DNA of 64,000 nt from Pseudonocardia asaccharolytica DSM 44247 = NBRC 16224 (GCF_000423625.1 NZ_AUII01000012.1:61756-125755); one strand, 5' to 3'; numbered from the stretch's first letter, positions 25,640-34,756 are shown. Notes: a model not told the origin generated them from the letters alone. Made by a program: numbers and translations.

Positions 25640-26361
25640 TGGCGTTTCTCGAGGTTCGCGACCTCACCGTCGCCTACGGCGCGATCCAGGGCGTCCGCGG
25701 CGTCACCTTCGCCGTCGAGCAGGGCCAGATCGTCAGCCTGATCGGGAGCAACGGCGCGGGCAAGACCACGACGCTGCGGACGCTGTCGGGGCTGCTGCGG
25801 CCGGTCTCGGGTGAGGTGTGGCTGGACGGGACCCCGCTGCACCGGCTGCCCGCGCACGAGATCCTCGCCCACGGCGTGGCGCACAGCCCGGAGGGACGGC
25901 GGCTGTTCGCCCGGATGACCGTCGAGGAGAACCTGCGGCTGGGCGCCTACACCCGGCGCGACGAGGCCGGCGTCGTCGCCGACCTCGACCGGATCTATGA
26001 CCTGTTCCCGGTGCTGGGGCAGCGGCGGCGGGCCAAGGCAGGCCTGTTCTCCGGCGGCGAGCAGCAGATGCTGGCGATCGGCCGGGCGCTCATGTCACGA
26101 CCGCGGCTGCTCATGCTCGACGAGCCGTCCATGGGACTCTCGCCGATCATGACGCAGAAGATCTTCGACACCGTCCGCGACCTGCGCGCCGAGGGCACGA
26201 CGGTGCTGCTCGTCGAGCAGAACGCGTTGGCCGCGCTCGCGCTGTCCGACCGAGCGTACGTGATCGACCTCGGCCGCACGACGCTGTCCGGGACCGGGGC
26301 CGAGCTGCTGGCCGATCCGCGGGTGCAGGCGGCCTACCTGGGCGAGGGCGTCACGAGCTGA
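25639..26361 (+). CDS. livF: Branched-chain amino-acid ABC transporter ATP-binding protein LivF
   Basis: This 240-residue ATPase has Walker A GSNGAGKTT, the signature FSGGEQQMLAIGRAL, Walker B LLMLDEPSMGLSP and the H-loop-like VEQNALAAL, all as in LivF. It is the last gene of the liv operon. The convergent thioesterase gene ends three bases away, and no obvious terminator hairpin lies between them. Confidence 0.95.
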   Translation: MAFLEVRDLTVAYGAIQGVRGVTFAVEQGQIVSLIGSNGAGKTTTLRTLSGLLRPVSGEVWLDGTPLHRLPAHEILAHGVAHSPEGRRLFARMTVEENLRLGAYTRRDEAGVVADLDRIYDLFPVLGQRRRAKAGLFSGGEQQMLAIGRALMSRPRLLMLDEPSMGLSPIMTQKIFDTVRDLRAEGTTVLLVEQNALAALALSDRAYVIDLGRTTLSGTGAELLADPRVQAAYLGEGVTS

Positions 26362-26364
26362 GGC

Positions 26365-26790
26365 TCACACCTCGGGGCGGGTGTCGCGGTGCAGGCAGGT
26401 CAGCTTCGCGGTGCAGGTCCGGCGGCCCTGCTCGTCGGTGAGGACGATCTCGGTGGTGGAGGTGCTGCGGCCGATGTGCAACGCCCGGGCGACACCGGTG
26501 ATCCAGCCCGCGGTGGCCGCCCGGTGGTGCGTGCAGGCCAGTTCGAGACCGACGGGGAACCGCTCGGGCAGGGCATGCAGGGCCGACAGCGTGGACCCCA
26601 GCGTCTCGGCCAGCACCGCGCTCGCCCCGCCGTGGAGCAGGCCGTAGGGCTGCCGGTTCCCGGTGACGGGCATGCGTCCGACGACCTCCTCCAAGGTCAT
26701 CGACGTGATCTCGATGCCCATCCGGCTCGTCAGCAGCTCGGCCGTGTCCAGCGAGGGGAAGTCGGCGAGGTCGGCGGGGTTGATCGGCAC
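26365..26790 (-). CDS. PaaI-family hotdog thioesterase
   Basis: This 141-residue hotdog-fold enzyme has the segment QPYGLLHGGASAVLAE, the usual PaaI/YbdB active-site region in which the HGG motif and a following acidic residue (LAETLGS) act. It should hydrolyse an acyl-CoA, but the substrate is unknown. The start GTG 26790 is preferred because TACAGT at 26798-26803 lies exactly seven bases before it, matching a leaderless transcript. GTG 26799 would place the box inside the leader. Confidence 0.85.
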   Translation of the reverse strand: MPINPADLADFPSLDTAELLTSRMGIEITSMTLEEVVGRMPVTGNRQPYGLLHGGASAVLAETLGSTLSALHALPERFPVGLELACTHHRAATAGWITGVARALHIGRSTSTTEIVLTDEQGRRTCTAKLTCLHRDTRPEV

Positions 26791-26797
26791 GCCCTGC

Positions 26798-26803
26798 ACT
26801 GTA
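26798..26803 (-). promoter_or_regulatory. -10 element of the leaderless thioesterase gene
   Basis: TACAGT on the minus strand, followed by seven bases and then GTG. The TANNNT-N7-start pattern recurs in this window. Confidence 0.6.
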
Positions 26804-26854
26804 TGCGACGGCGTGGGGCGATCGGCAAATGAGGGATGCCCCGCCGGTCCGTGA

Positions 26855-27118
26855 TCAACATTTGCGGGACATCGGCCCCGGATTCAGCACGAGCGACCCG
26901 ATCTTCTTCTTGCTCGTGCGGTGATGCAGCAGCGCGACCTGCGCGGTCCGGCCGCCGGGCGCGGCGTAGTCCAACGGCACCGCTGGCCTGCGATGGCTCA
27001 GCGCGCGACGGCCCGTCCCGGGATCAGGCCGCAGCGACGTGCCCGGACGGATTCTCCACCACGGCCCCGACACCGGGGCCGCGGTGGCGGCCGCCGGGGC
27101 GGTGGCGTTGCGGCTCAC
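26855..27118 (-). pseudogene. Remnant of a secreted alpha/beta-hydrolase (tripeptidyl-aminopeptidase-like) gene
   Basis: An 87-codon frame from GTG 27118 contains AVPLDYAAPGGRTAQVALL and then KKIGSLVLNPG, which closely resembles the N-terminal part of actinobacterial tripeptidyl-aminopeptidase-type hydrolases (VPLDYxxPGG...IGSLVxNPGGPGGSG). The frame ends at once after NPGPMSRKC, before the oxyanion and catalytic regions, so it is a truncated relic. The region 26800-27199 has no intact gene. polA, often found here in relatives, is absent. Confidence 0.55.
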
Positions 27119-27186
27119 TGCCGTACGCAGTCCGGAGCGAAGCACATGTCGTAACCGATGGATATGGTGTTCCCTGCGCCCGTCGC

Positions 27187-27192
27187 TACTGT
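27187..27192 (+). promoter_or_regulatory. -10 element of a leaderless gene
   Basis: TACTGT followed by seven bases and GTG 27200, consistent with transcription starting at the start codon. Confidence 0.6.
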
Positions 27193-27199
27193 CAGGACC

Positions 27200-28018
27200 G
27201 TGACCAGCCCAACAGCGAAGGTGGATGCCTTCCGCGCGCTCCACGTGCCCGGCCGTCCGCTGCTCATGCCCAACCCGTGGGATGCCGGCTCGGCCCGGCT
27301 GCTCGCCGCGCTCGGCTTCCCCGCGCTGGCCACCACGAGCAGCGGTTTCGCGGCGACCCTCGGCAGGCTGGACGGCACGGTCACCAGGGACGAGGCGCTG
27401 GCGCACGCCGCGGCCATCGTCGCCGCGGTGGACGTCCCGGTGTCCGCCGACCTGGAGAACGGGTTCGCCGCCGACCCCGGCGCCGTCGCCGACACGGTCC
27501 GTGGGGCCGTCGCGGCGGGGCTGGCGGGCTGCTCGATCGAGGACTTCAGCGGTGACCCGCAGTCCCCGATCTACGACCTCGGGTTCGCCGCCGAGCGGGT
27601 GGCCGCCGCCGCCGTAGCGGCGCACCGCGACACCGGGCTCGTCCTGACCGCGCGGGCGGAGAACTTCCTGCACGGCAATCCCGATCTCGCCGACACGATC
27701 GCCCGGCTGCAGGCCTACCAGGAGGCGGGTGCCGACGTGCTCTACGCGCCGGGCCTGCGCGACCTCGACGACATCCGGCGGGTGATCGCCGCGGTCGACC
27801 GGCCGGTCAACGTGCTGGCGTTTCCCGGGCTCGCCGGCGTCGCCGGGCTCGCCGCGGCCGGCGTCGCCCGCATCTCGGTCGGCGGCGCGTTCAGCGCGGC
27901 GACGATCGGCGCGCTGAACCGGGCCGCGCGCGAACTGCTCGACGCGGGCACCTTCGGGTTCCTGGAGCTCGCCGCCGAGGGCCGGGTGCAGGCGGCCGCG
28001 GTGTTCGGCCCCCGCTGA
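27200..28018 (+). CDS. Isocitrate lyase / PEP mutase family enzyme
   Basis: This protein of about 272 residues is a TIM-barrel member of the PEP mutase/isocitrate lyase superfamily. Visible landmarks are LLMPNPWDAGSARLL, the metal-binding region VPVSADLENGF and CSIEDFSGD, and a C-terminal GVARISVGGAF. Members act on carbon-carbon or carbon-phosphorus bonds of small keto or hydroxy acids (for example methylisocitrate or oxaloacetate), but the substrate cannot be assigned. GTG 27200 is preferred to the earlier ATG 27158 because a TACTGT box lies seven bases upstream. It converges on a methyltransferase gene. Confidence 0.88.
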   Translation: MTSPTAKVDAFRALHVPGRPLLMPNPWDAGSARLLAALGFPALATTSSGFAATLGRLDGTVTRDEALAHAAAIVAAVDVPVSADLENGFAADPGAVADTVRGAVAAGLAGCSIEDFSGDPQSPIYDLGFAAERVAAAAVAAHRDTGLVLTARAENFLHGNPDLADTIARLQAYQEAGADVLYAPGLRDLDDIRRVIAAVDRPVNVLAFPGLAGVAGLAAAGVARISVGGAFSAATIGALNRAARELLDAGTFGFLELAAEGRVQAAAVFGPR

Positions 28019-28046
28019 ACCGCCGGGGCCAGGGGTGCCGGGGAAC

Positions 28047-28862
28047 TCATGGCCGGTGCGTCACGAAGATCGCGGTGCCGGGGAAGAGCGCCCCTCGCAG
28101 CGGCGACCACTGCCCCCACACGGTCTCGCGGCCCTCCGGCCATTCCGGCTCGACGAGATCGTCGAGCACCAGTCCGGCCAAGACGATGTCGCGCACCCGG
28201 TCGCCGAGCGTGCGGTGGTGCTCGACGTAGGTCGCCGCACCGGTGGCGTCCACCTCGACGTAGGGCATGCGGTCGAAATAGGACTGGATGACCGTCAGCC
28301 CGTCCGGTCCGGGGTCGTCGGAGAACATCCAGCGCATCGGGTGGTTCACCGCGAACACCCAGCGCCCGCCCGGCCGCAGCACCCGCTTGACCTCCCGCAT
28401 GACCCGCGACGGCTCGGCGACGAAGGGAATCGCGCCGAAGGCGGAGCACGCCACGTCGAACGACCCGTCGGCGAACGGCAGCCGCTCCGCCGCGGCCTGG
28501 ACGAGCGGTACCGCGACGCCGGTGGACGCGCCGAGCGCGGCCGCGTGTCGCAGCATGCCCGCCGAAAGATCGAGGGCGACCGGACGGGCGCCTTGGGTGG
28601 CGAGCCAGCGGGCACACGGCGCGGAGCCCGCACCGACCTCCAGCACCCGCTTGCCGGCCACCTCGCCCAGCAGCCGGGCATCGGCCTCGCGCAGCCCCTC
28701 CGGGCACCAGACGAAGTCGATCTCGCCGATGTCGTCGCCGTGTTCGGCCAGGTAGTCGTCGGCGTCGGCGTCCCACCAGGCCCGGGCCGCGCGCCGGGAC
28801 TCCGCGGAGCCGACGGTGCGCCGGGCCATCCCGGTGGTCCCGAGGACCTGCTCGGCGCTCAT
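28047..28862 (-). CDS. Class I SAM-dependent methyltransferase
   Basis: This 271-residue methyltransferase has motif I VLEVGAGSAPCARWL, the acidic end of strand 2 (PVALDLS) and a motif near FAVNHPMRWMFSDD. ATG 28862 has GGGAGGAG just upstream. The gene diverges from rpsA, a placement also seen in related genomes. The substrate is unknown, and the NHPMRW segment is typical of a conserved actinobacterial subgroup. Confidence 0.85.
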   Translation of the reverse strand: MSAEQVLGTTGMARRTVGSAESRRAARAWWDADADDYLAEHGDDIGEIDFVWCPEGLREADARLLGEVAGKRVLEVGAGSAPCARWLATQGARPVALDLSAGMLRHAAALGASTGVAVPLVQAAAERLPFADGSFDVACSAFGAIPFVAEPSRVMREVKRVLRPGGRWVFAVNHPMRWMFSDDPGPDGLTVIQSYFDRMPYVEVDATGAATYVEHHRTLGDRVRDIVLAGLVLDDLVEPEWPEGRETVWGQWSPLRGALFPGTAIFVTHRP

Positions 28863-29152
28863 GACTCCTCCCTTGCCGTCGGATCGCACCCCCGTGCACC
28901 CGTCATCGTTTCGGTGTCATCGTCGCAGTTCGGACCCGGGCCCCGCGTTGCCCTGCTGATCGGGGGCCGCGTAGCATCGGCCCCGCACTGTGGTCAATGT
29001 GGCGCCCATGTGGCTCTGCTCGCGGGCCGCCACTGTCCGCACGGCCACGGGATCGACGAACGAGGGTGACTGTACGCAGGTCACAGCGACACCGAAGCAC
29101 AGCGACACAGCCAGCACGACTCATCCATACCATTACCGGAGCACCCCACTAC

Positions 29153-30610
29153 ATGTCCACCGACACCACCGCCGCCCCGACCACACCTCAGGTCGCCGTC
29201 AACGACATCGGGTCGGAGGAGGATTTCCTCGCCGCCATCGATCAGACGATCAAGTACTTCAACGATGGCGACATCGTCGAGGGGACCATCGTCAAGGTCG
29301 ACCGTGACGAGGTCCTGCTCGACATCGGCTACAAGACCGAAGGCGTCATCCCGTCGCGCGAGCTGTCGATCAAGCACGATGTCGACCCCGCCGAGGTCGT
29401 GGAGGTCGGCGAGCACGTCGAGGCCCTCGTCCTGCAGAAAGAGGACAAGGAGGGCCGGCTGATCCTGTCCAAGAAGCGCGCCCAGTACGAGCGCGCCTGG
29501 GGCACGATCGAGGCCCTGAAGGAGGCCGACGAGCCGGTCGAGGGCACCGTCATCGAGGTCGTCAAGGGCGGCCTGATCCTGGACATCGGGCTCCGCGGCT
29601 TCCTGCCCGCCTCGCTGGTCGAGATGCGCCGGGTACGGGATCTGCAGCCGTACGTCGGCCGCAAGATCGAGGCCAAGATCATCGAGCTGGACAAGAACCG
29701 CAACAACGTGGTGCTGTCGCGGCGTGCCTGGCTCGAGCAGACCCAGTCCGAGGTCCGCAGCGAGTTCCTCAACCAGCTGCAGCGCGGCCAGGTCCGCAAG
29801 GGCGTCGTCTCCTCGGTCGTCAACTTCGGCGCGTTCGTCGACCTCGGCGGTGTCGATGGTCTGGTGCACGTCTCCGAGCTGTCCTGGAAGCACATCGACC
29901 ACCCGAGCGAGGTCGTCGAGGTCGGCCAGGAGGTCACGGTCGAGGTCCTCAGCGTCGAGCTCGACCGCGAGCGCGTCTCGCTGTCGCTCAAGGCGACGCA
30001 GGAAGACCCGTGGCGGCTCTACGCCCGGACCCACGCGATCGGGCAGATCGTTCCCGGCAAGGTCACCAAGCTGGTTCCCTTCGGCGCGTTCGTCCGCGTC
30101 GAGGAGGGCATCGAGGGCCTGGTGCACATCTCCGAGCTGGCCGAGCGGCACGTGGAGATCCCCGAGCAGGTCGTGCAGGTCGGCGACGACTGCATGGTCA
30201 AGGTCATCGACATCGACCTCGACCGGCGCCGCATCTCGCTGTCGCTCAAGCAGGCCAACGAGGGCATGACGGTCGACACCGAGTTCGACCCGACCCGCTA
30301 CGGCATGGCCGCCGAGTACGACGACCAGGGGAACTACATCTACCCCGAGGGCTTCGACGTCGACAGCGGGGAGTGGAAGGAAGGCTACGAGGCCCAGCGC
30401 GAGGCGTGGGAGAAGGAGTACGCCGAGGCGCACGCCCGCTACGAGCAGCACATCGCGCAGATCCGCAAGGCCGCCGAGGCCGAGTCGACCGCTGACGCCG
30501 GGACGAACTACTCGTCCCAGGGCGGCGCGCCCGCCGAAAGCGGCAGCGGTTCGCTGGCCAGCGATGAGCAGCTCGCCGCGCTGCGGGAGAAGCTCTCCGG
30601 CGGTGCGTGA
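29153..30610 (+). CDS. rpsA: 30S ribosomal protein S1
   Basis: This 485-residue protein has four S1 RNA-binding domains at about 37-105, 123-188, 209-277 and 294-363. Motifs are EGTIVKVDRDEVLLDIGYK, KGVVSSVVNFGAFVDLGGVDG and PGKVTKLVPFGAFVRVEEGI. A variable acidic tail contains a Tyr/Glu-rich segment (about 385-450). It brings mRNA to the small ribosomal subunit. Length and tail match actinobacterial RpsA. ATG 29153 follows CCGGAGCACC. A strong hairpin terminator follows the gene. Confidence 0.98.
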   Translation: MSTDTTAAPTTPQVAVNDIGSEEDFLAAIDQTIKYFNDGDIVEGTIVKVDRDEVLLDIGYKTEGVIPSRELSIKHDVDPAEVVEVGEHVEALVLQKEDKEGRLILSKKRAQYERAWGTIEALKEADEPVEGTVIEVVKGGLILDIGLRGFLPASLVEMRRVRDLQPYVGRKIEAKIIELDKNRNNVVLSRRAWLEQTQSEVRSEFLNQLQRGQVRKGVVSSVVNFGAFVDLGGVDGLVHVSELSWKHIDHPSEVVEVGQEVTVEVLSVELDRERVSLSLKATQEDPWRLYARTHAIGQIVPGKVTKLVPFGAFVRVEEGIEGLVHISELAERHVEIPEQVVQVGDDCMVKVIDIDLDRRRISLSLKQANEGMTVDTEFDPTRYGMAAEYDDQGNYIYPEGFDVDSGEWKEGYEAQREAWEKEYAEAHARYEQHIAQIRKAAEAESTADAGTNYSSQGGAPAESGSGSLASDEQLAALREKLSGGA

Positions 30611-30635
30611 GCGCTCCGGCGCCGAGAGGTGACCT

Positions 30636-30671
30636 GGGAGGCCCCGGTGACTGCGGTCACCGGGGCCTCCC
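30636..30671 (+). terminator. Hairpin terminator after rpsA
   Basis: Perfect 16-bp arms (GGGAGGCCCCGGTGAC and its complement) enclose a four-base loop TGCG. There is no T-run, as is common in high-GC genomes. Confidence 0.85.
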
Positions 30672-30765
30672 GGCGTTCCACGGAGCATGCGGATGCGGGG
30701 ACTCCGGAAGGTCTGAGTTCGGTCACCAACCGGCCACGTTGGGTGAATTGATCTCTATGCCGAAC

Positions 30766-30771
30766 TAAGTT
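30766..30771 (+). promoter_or_regulatory. -10 element of a leaderless lipoprotein gene
   Basis: TAAGTT lies six bases before ATG 30778. The GGAGG between them is too close to the ATG to act as a normal ribosome site. Confidence 0.5.
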
Positions 30772-30777
30772 GGAGGC

Positions 30778-31428
30778 ATGGGTGATCGGGGGGCGCATCG
30801 GGGGATCGCCGTTGCCTGCAGAGTTCTGTTGTTCGGTCTGCTGCTCGGGGTGACGGTCGCGTGCGGTACGGCGTCGGGGGACACCAGGGCCCCCGCGATC
30901 CCCACGTTCGCGCCACCGACGACGAAGGCGGCGGGAACCGATGCGGCCGCCGAGGCCGGCAAGCTCCCCACCGACTGTGAACGGGTGCTCACCGCCAATG
31001 ATCTCGGTGCCCTGTTCGCCCTGCCGCTGGACACGGTCTCGGTACGCAGCATCCGGGGGGTGCCGCAGCCGGCCGTCGACCGAACCGAGCGGATCGGCTG
31101 CACCTACACCCGCACCGGCCCCGGCGCTCCACCGCTGATGGAGCTGAACATCAGCCGATACACCGACGAGGCCGCGGCGGCCAACCAGTGGCGGATCAAC
31201 AGCGACGCCCAGCGAGCCGGCAGTGAGAGCCGCGACGTGCCGATCGGCGCCGCCAAGGGGGTGTTCGTCGAGCGTCCCGGTGAGGCCGTGCTCCTCGTCG
31301 CCTACGGCGTGGACAATCTGACCTTCGTGCTCCCCAGCACAGCCGCGACCGACCGCCCCGCCGCCGACGTCCTCGTCGACCTCGCCCTGCGGGTGATACC
31401 GCAGGTCAGAGCGACGATGCCGGCCTGA
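30778..31428 (+). CDS. Secreted lipoprotein, DUF3558-like
   Basis: This 216-residue protein has a lipoprotein signal with lipobox VTVAC (cysteine about 29), a Thr/Pro/Ala linker, and a globular domain from about residue 62. The domain carries two cysteines (TDCERVL and IGCTYTR) and the pattern of DUF3558-type actinobacterial lipoproteins (C...Lt..dl..lf). Function is unknown, and it would sit on the outer face of the membrane. It appears leaderless from a TAAGTT box. Confidence 0.72.
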   Translation: MGDRGAHRGIAVACRVLLFGLLLGVTVACGTASGDTRAPAIPTFAPPTTKAAGTDAAAEAGKLPTDCERVLTANDLGALFALPLDTVSVRSIRGVPQPAVDRTERIGCTYTRTGPGAPPLMELNISRYTDEAAAANQWRINSDAQRAGSESRDVPIGAAKGVFVERPGEAVLLVAYGVDNLTFVLPSTAATDRPAADVLVDLALRVIPQVRATMPA

Positions 31429-31447
31429 TCCGGCAGGTGCGCTGATC

Positions 31448-32647
31448 GTGCTGCGGGTGGGGCTGACCGGTGGGATCGGATCGGGGAAGTCGACGGTGGC
31501 GCGCAGGCTCGTCGAGCACGGCGCCGTGCTCGTCGACTCCGACGTCCTGGCCCGCGAGGTCGTCGCGGAGGGGAGCGAGGGTCTCGCCGAGGTCGTCGCG
31601 GCGTTCGGAGCCGAGGTCGTCGGACCGGACGGCGAGCTGGACCGGCCGCGGATGGCGACGCTGGTCTTCGCCGACCCGGCCGCACGCGACCGGCTGAACG
31701 CCATCGTCCACCCCCGGGTGCGGCGCCGCTCCGAGCAGTTGGTCGCCGCGGCGCCCGCGGGGGCGGTCGTCGTGCAGGACGTCCCGTTGCTCGTCGAGGG
31801 CGGGATGGCGCCCACCTTCCCGATGGTCGTGGTCGTCCACGCCGAGGCGGAGGTACGGGTGCGCAGGCTCGTGGCCGGCCGCGGCATGCCGGAGTCGGAT
31901 GCCCGCGCCCGGATCGCCGCGCAGGCCGACGACGCCGAACGCCGCGCCGCCGCCGATGTCCTGCTGGACAACAGCGGTTCGCCGGCCGACCTCGAGGCGG
32001 CCGTCGACGCGCTGTGGGCCGGTCGGCTCGTCCCGTTCGCGGAGAACATGCGCCTGCGCAGACCGGCCCGCGGCGGCTCGCCGCGGCTCGTCGACCCCGA
32101 CCCCGGCTGGCCCGCCGACGCCGCCCGGATCGCCGCGCGGATCGAGCCGGCCGCGGGGAAACGGGGGCGCGGGGTTGCGCACATCGGCTCCACCGCGATT
32201 TCTGGGCTGCCCGCCAAGGACATCATTGACGTGCAGCTCGCTGTTGACACGCTCGCCGACGCCGACGCGATCGCCGGTGCCCTCGCCGACGCCGGATTCC
32301 CCAACCGGCCGGAGATCACCAGGGACAACCCGAAGCCGGCGCAGCCGGATCCGCAACACTGGCGCAAGCGCTACCACGCGAGCGCGGACCCCGGCCGGCT
32401 CGTCCACGTGCATGTCCGTGAGCTCGGCTCGCCGGGCTGGCGCTACGCGCTGCTGCTGCGCGACTGGTTGCGCGCCGACGGCGCCGCGCGCGTCGAGTAC
32501 CTCGCGCTCAAGCGCCGGGCCGCCGCCGAGTTCGCTGCGGACCCCGACGCCGCCCGCTACGCTGCGGCCAAGGAACCGTGGTTCGATGCGGCGCTGCCGC
32601 GCGCCGAACGGTGGGCGAGCGACTCCGGCTGGAGCCCGGCCTGCTGA
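31448..32647 (+). CDS. coaE: Dephospho-CoA kinase fused to a GrpB-family domain
   Basis: This 399-residue bifunctional protein has a dephospho-CoA kinase at residues 1-200 (P-loop GLTGGIGSGKST, DSDVLAREV, VVQDVPLL), which catalyses the last step of coenzyme A synthesis. A GrpB/UPF0157 nucleotidyltransferase-like domain spans about 215-390 (GVAHIGSTAISGLPAKDIIDVQ). The same fusion is known in mycobacteria (Rv1631). GTG 31448 is the only start that keeps the P-loop near the N-terminus. Confidence 0.95.
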   Translation: MLRVGLTGGIGSGKSTVARRLVEHGAVLVDSDVLAREVVAEGSEGLAEVVAAFGAEVVGPDGELDRPRMATLVFADPAARDRLNAIVHPRVRRRSEQLVAAAPAGAVVVQDVPLLVEGGMAPTFPMVVVVHAEAEVRVRRLVAGRGMPESDARARIAAQADDAERRAAADVLLDNSGSPADLEAAVDALWAGRLVPFAENMRLRRPARGGSPRLVDPDPGWPADAARIAARIEPAAGKRGRGVAHIGSTAISGLPAKDIIDVQLAVDTLADADAIAGALADAGFPNRPEITRDNPKPAQPDPQHWRKRYHASADPGRLVHVHVRELGSPGWRYALLLRDWLRADGAARVEYLALKRRAAAEFAADPDAARYAAAKEPWFDAALPRAERWASDSGWSPAC

Positions 32648-32777
32648 TCGGCGATGGCGCATCTGTAACACCGCTCGATCGTTGTCCGATTGAGGGTCGG
32701 GGGTGCGCACCGGCTGCACGAGGTGTGTGACAGCAGTCTGCTCCGCCGCGCCTGCCAGACGACCGGAGGGACGAGGG

Positions 32778-33524
32778 TTGAGCGCGCTGGCCCAGCACCG
32801 CGCCGATTCCGGCGACCGAGAGAGCACGGTGTCCGACGAGCGGGATGCCGCCGAGACCGCCGCGTCCGGGGATGCCGGCGCCGCCGAGACCGCCGCTGAA
32901 CCCGCGGACGTGCAGCCCGAAGCCTCCGAACCGGACGCCCCCGAACCGGACGCCGCGGAGCCGGCCCTTGCCGCGCGGGACGCCACCGGCCAGGGGGACT
33001 TCGCGACCCCGGCCGAGCTGCGCGCCGACTTCGGCGCCCACCTGGAGGCCAACTACCAGCGGCTGGTCGCCCAGCTCTACGCGATCACGCTGAACTCCGG
33101 CGAGGCGCACGAGGTGGTCCAGGACGCGTACTCGCAGGCCTGGCGGGACTGGGGGCGGATCAGCCGTTCGGAGGACCCGACCACATGGATCCGCCGCGTC
33201 GCGGTGCGCTCGACCATGCGCAGCTGGCGGTCGGTGCTTGCGCGGATCGGGATCGGCCGGTCCACGGGCGCCGGCACCGAGGCCGCCGACCCACGGACGG
33301 CCGCACTGCTGGGCGCGCTGCGTCGGCTGTCCCCGGCGGAGCGGCGCAGCGTGGTGCTGTTCCACATGGTCGGCGTTCCGATGACCGAGATCGCCGTGTT
33401 GGAGCGGGTGTCGCTGGGCACCGTACAGGCCAGGCTCTCCCGGGCACGGCAGGTTGCGGCCGAGGGTTTGGCGGACGTGCTGTCATCCGAGTTCGGGCCG
33501 TACGACGACGAGGACACATCGTGA
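32778..33524 (+). CDS. ECF-type RNA polymerase sigma factor with acidic N-terminal extension
   Basis: This 248-residue protein has an unusual Ala/Glu/Pro-rich N-terminal stretch of about 75 residues. A sigma region 2 (FGAHLEANYQRLVAQLYAIT, VVQDAYSQAWRDW) and a region 4 helix-turn-helix (LSPAERRSVVLFHMVG...SLGTVQARLSRAR) follow. TTG 32778 is chosen because GGAGGG lies seven bases upstream. GTG 32829 and GTG 32703 are alternatives in the same frame. It overlaps the next gene, a membrane protein that probably acts as its partner. Confidence 0.82.
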   Translation: MSALAQHRADSGDRESTVSDERDAAETAASGDAGAAETAAEPADVQPEASEPDAPEPDAAEPALAARDATGQGDFATPAELRADFGAHLEANYQRLVAQLYAITLNSGEAHEVVQDAYSQAWRDWGRISRSEDPTTWIRRVAVRSTMRSWRSVLARIGIGRSTGAGTEAADPRTAALLGALRRLSPAERRSVVLFHMVGVPMTEIAVLERVSLGTVQARLSRARQVAAEGLADVLSSEFGPYDDEDTS

Positions 33525-34168
33525 CCGACCCGCTGGCTCAGATGACCGCGGAGTTCCGCAGGCTGGACGACGAGCTCTCGGCCGGGGTCACGCTCCCCGC
33601 GGTCGATGACGTCATCCGGCGGGCGAGCTGGTTCAACCGGACGAGCTCCGCCGCCGCGGCCGCGATCCTGACGGTCGGCGCCCTCGGCGGGATCACCGTC
33701 ATCGCGCAGGGCGCCGCGCCGCCCGGCGCCGCCAATCCGCCGCCGGTCGCGGTGCCCGGCGCATCGGAGGTGACCACACCCGAGCCGACCCGGGTACCCG
33801 CGCCACCCGTTGCAGAACAGTCCGCCCCGGCCGCCTCGCCCGCCGACCGTCCGGTGCAACGGACCCGGGCCCGTCCGTCCCGGACCACGGTCGTTCCGAC
33901 CCCGTCCGTCCCGCCGTCCGCCGAGCCGACGACCACCGACCCCGAGCCATCCGAGACGACGCGGCCAAGCCCGACCGGGACCTCGACCGGATCGCCGGCT
34001 GGCTCGTCCGCCCCGGCGGGCGTCGCGGAGGGGACCCCGGACCCGATCACACCCCCGCAGGCCAGCTCGTCGTCGACGACGCGGACGAGCCCGCCGTCGA
34101 CCACCGGCACCACCGCACCCACCAGCGCGACGCCGCCGTCGTCCGGCGAGCTACTGCCGGTGGCCTGA
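33521..34168 (+). CDS. Single-pass membrane protein with Thr/Pro-rich exterior, possible anti-sigma partner
   Basis: This 215-residue protein starts at GTG 33521, overlapping the sigma factor stop. Residues 1-45 are cytoplasmic and helical. One membrane helix lies at about 46-66 (AAAAILTVGALGGITVIAQGA), and the remaining about 150 residues are Pro/Ser/Thr-rich, a flexible likely glycosylated exterior. The coupled order sigma factor then membrane protein is the usual arrangement for sigma/anti-sigma pairs, but no zinc-finger (HxxxCxxC) motif is present, so the role is inferred. Confidence 0.65.
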   Translation: MTDPLAQMTAEFRRLDDELSAGVTLPAVDDVIRRASWFNRTSSAAAAAILTVGALGGITVIAQGAAPPGAANPPPVAVPGASEVTTPEPTRVPAPPVAEQSAPAASPADRPVQRTRARPSRTTVVPTPSVPPSAEPTTTDPEPSETTRPSPTGTSTGSPAGSSAPAGVAEGTPDPITPPQASSSSTTRTSPPSTTGTTAPTSATPPSSGELLPVA

Positions 34169-34678
34169 CCTGGGGCGGCTGCGCCAGCTCAGCGTGATGC
34201 CCTCGGTGGCGAGCCACCGGTCGAGATCGTGGCCGTGGGCCGCCAGCGCGGTCACCGTGTCGTGGGTCCGGTGCATCGCGTACTCGGCGAGCGCGGGTTC
34301 CAGCAGCCCGCCCGCGACCGCCTCGACGAACTCGTCGACGTCGATCACCTGGGAGCTCCGCCCGGTACGGACCACGACGTCGAGGTAGAGATCGGTGAGC
34401 CGCCACCGCTCGGGGCCGCGCTCGATGGCCGCGATATCGACATAGAAGTCCTGGTCCCGCTCATGACCCGGGTTCCACCACCAGTCGGTCACGCAGATCC
34501 CCAGATCGGGCAGCAGCCACGACTCCACCCAGTGGGTCGTGACCCGGTTCACCATCGCCCGGCTCATGTAGAGACCGAACGGCTCCACCCGGAACTCGTC
34601 GACGGCCCGGACGGTCCCCTTGTTGTCGATGTTGGTCTTCGTCGGGACGTCGAAGGTCTGGATCTTCGGCGGATGCAC
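34151..34678 (-). CDS. DUF402 domain protein
   Basis: This 175-residue protein has the DUF402 pattern: [40 protein letters not shown] and [13 protein letters not shown]. Many DUF402 proteins bind a metal and act as nucleotide phosphatases or RNase-like enzymes, but the activity here is unproven. GTG 34678 begins shortly upstream of the conserved domain and lies seven bases after a CAGGAT box, so leaderless expression is possible. It diverges from uvrB, as its relative does in mycobacteria. Its end overlaps the convergent membrane-protein gene by 18 bases. Confidence 0.82.
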   Translation of the reverse strand: MHPPKIQTFDVPTKTNIDNKGTVRAVDEFRVEPFGLYMSRAMVNRVTTHWVESWLLPDLGICVTDWWWNPGHERDQDFYVDIAAIERGPERWRLTDLYLDVVVRTGRSSQVIDVDEFVEAVAGGLLEPALAEYAMHRTHDTVTALAAHGHDLDRWLATEGITLSWRSRPRSGHRQ

Positions 34679-34727
34679 CGGCCCGATCCTGGCAGACGTC
34701 GTCGACGGGCGCCGCTGGTGCCGCGAA

Positions 34728-34750
34728 CTGTCGGTGGTGGCTCGTACCCT
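34728..34750 (+). promoter_or_regulatory. Probable DNA-damage promoter (PafBC / RecA-independent type) of uvrB
   Basis: CTGTCGGTG (34728-34736), eight bases, then TACCCT (34745-34750). This matches the mycobacterial RecA-NDp motif TTGTCRGTG-N8-TANNNT with one mismatch at the first base. GTG 34757 follows after six bases, so the transcript is probably leaderless. Confidence 0.75.
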
Positions 34751-34756
34751 GGGTTC

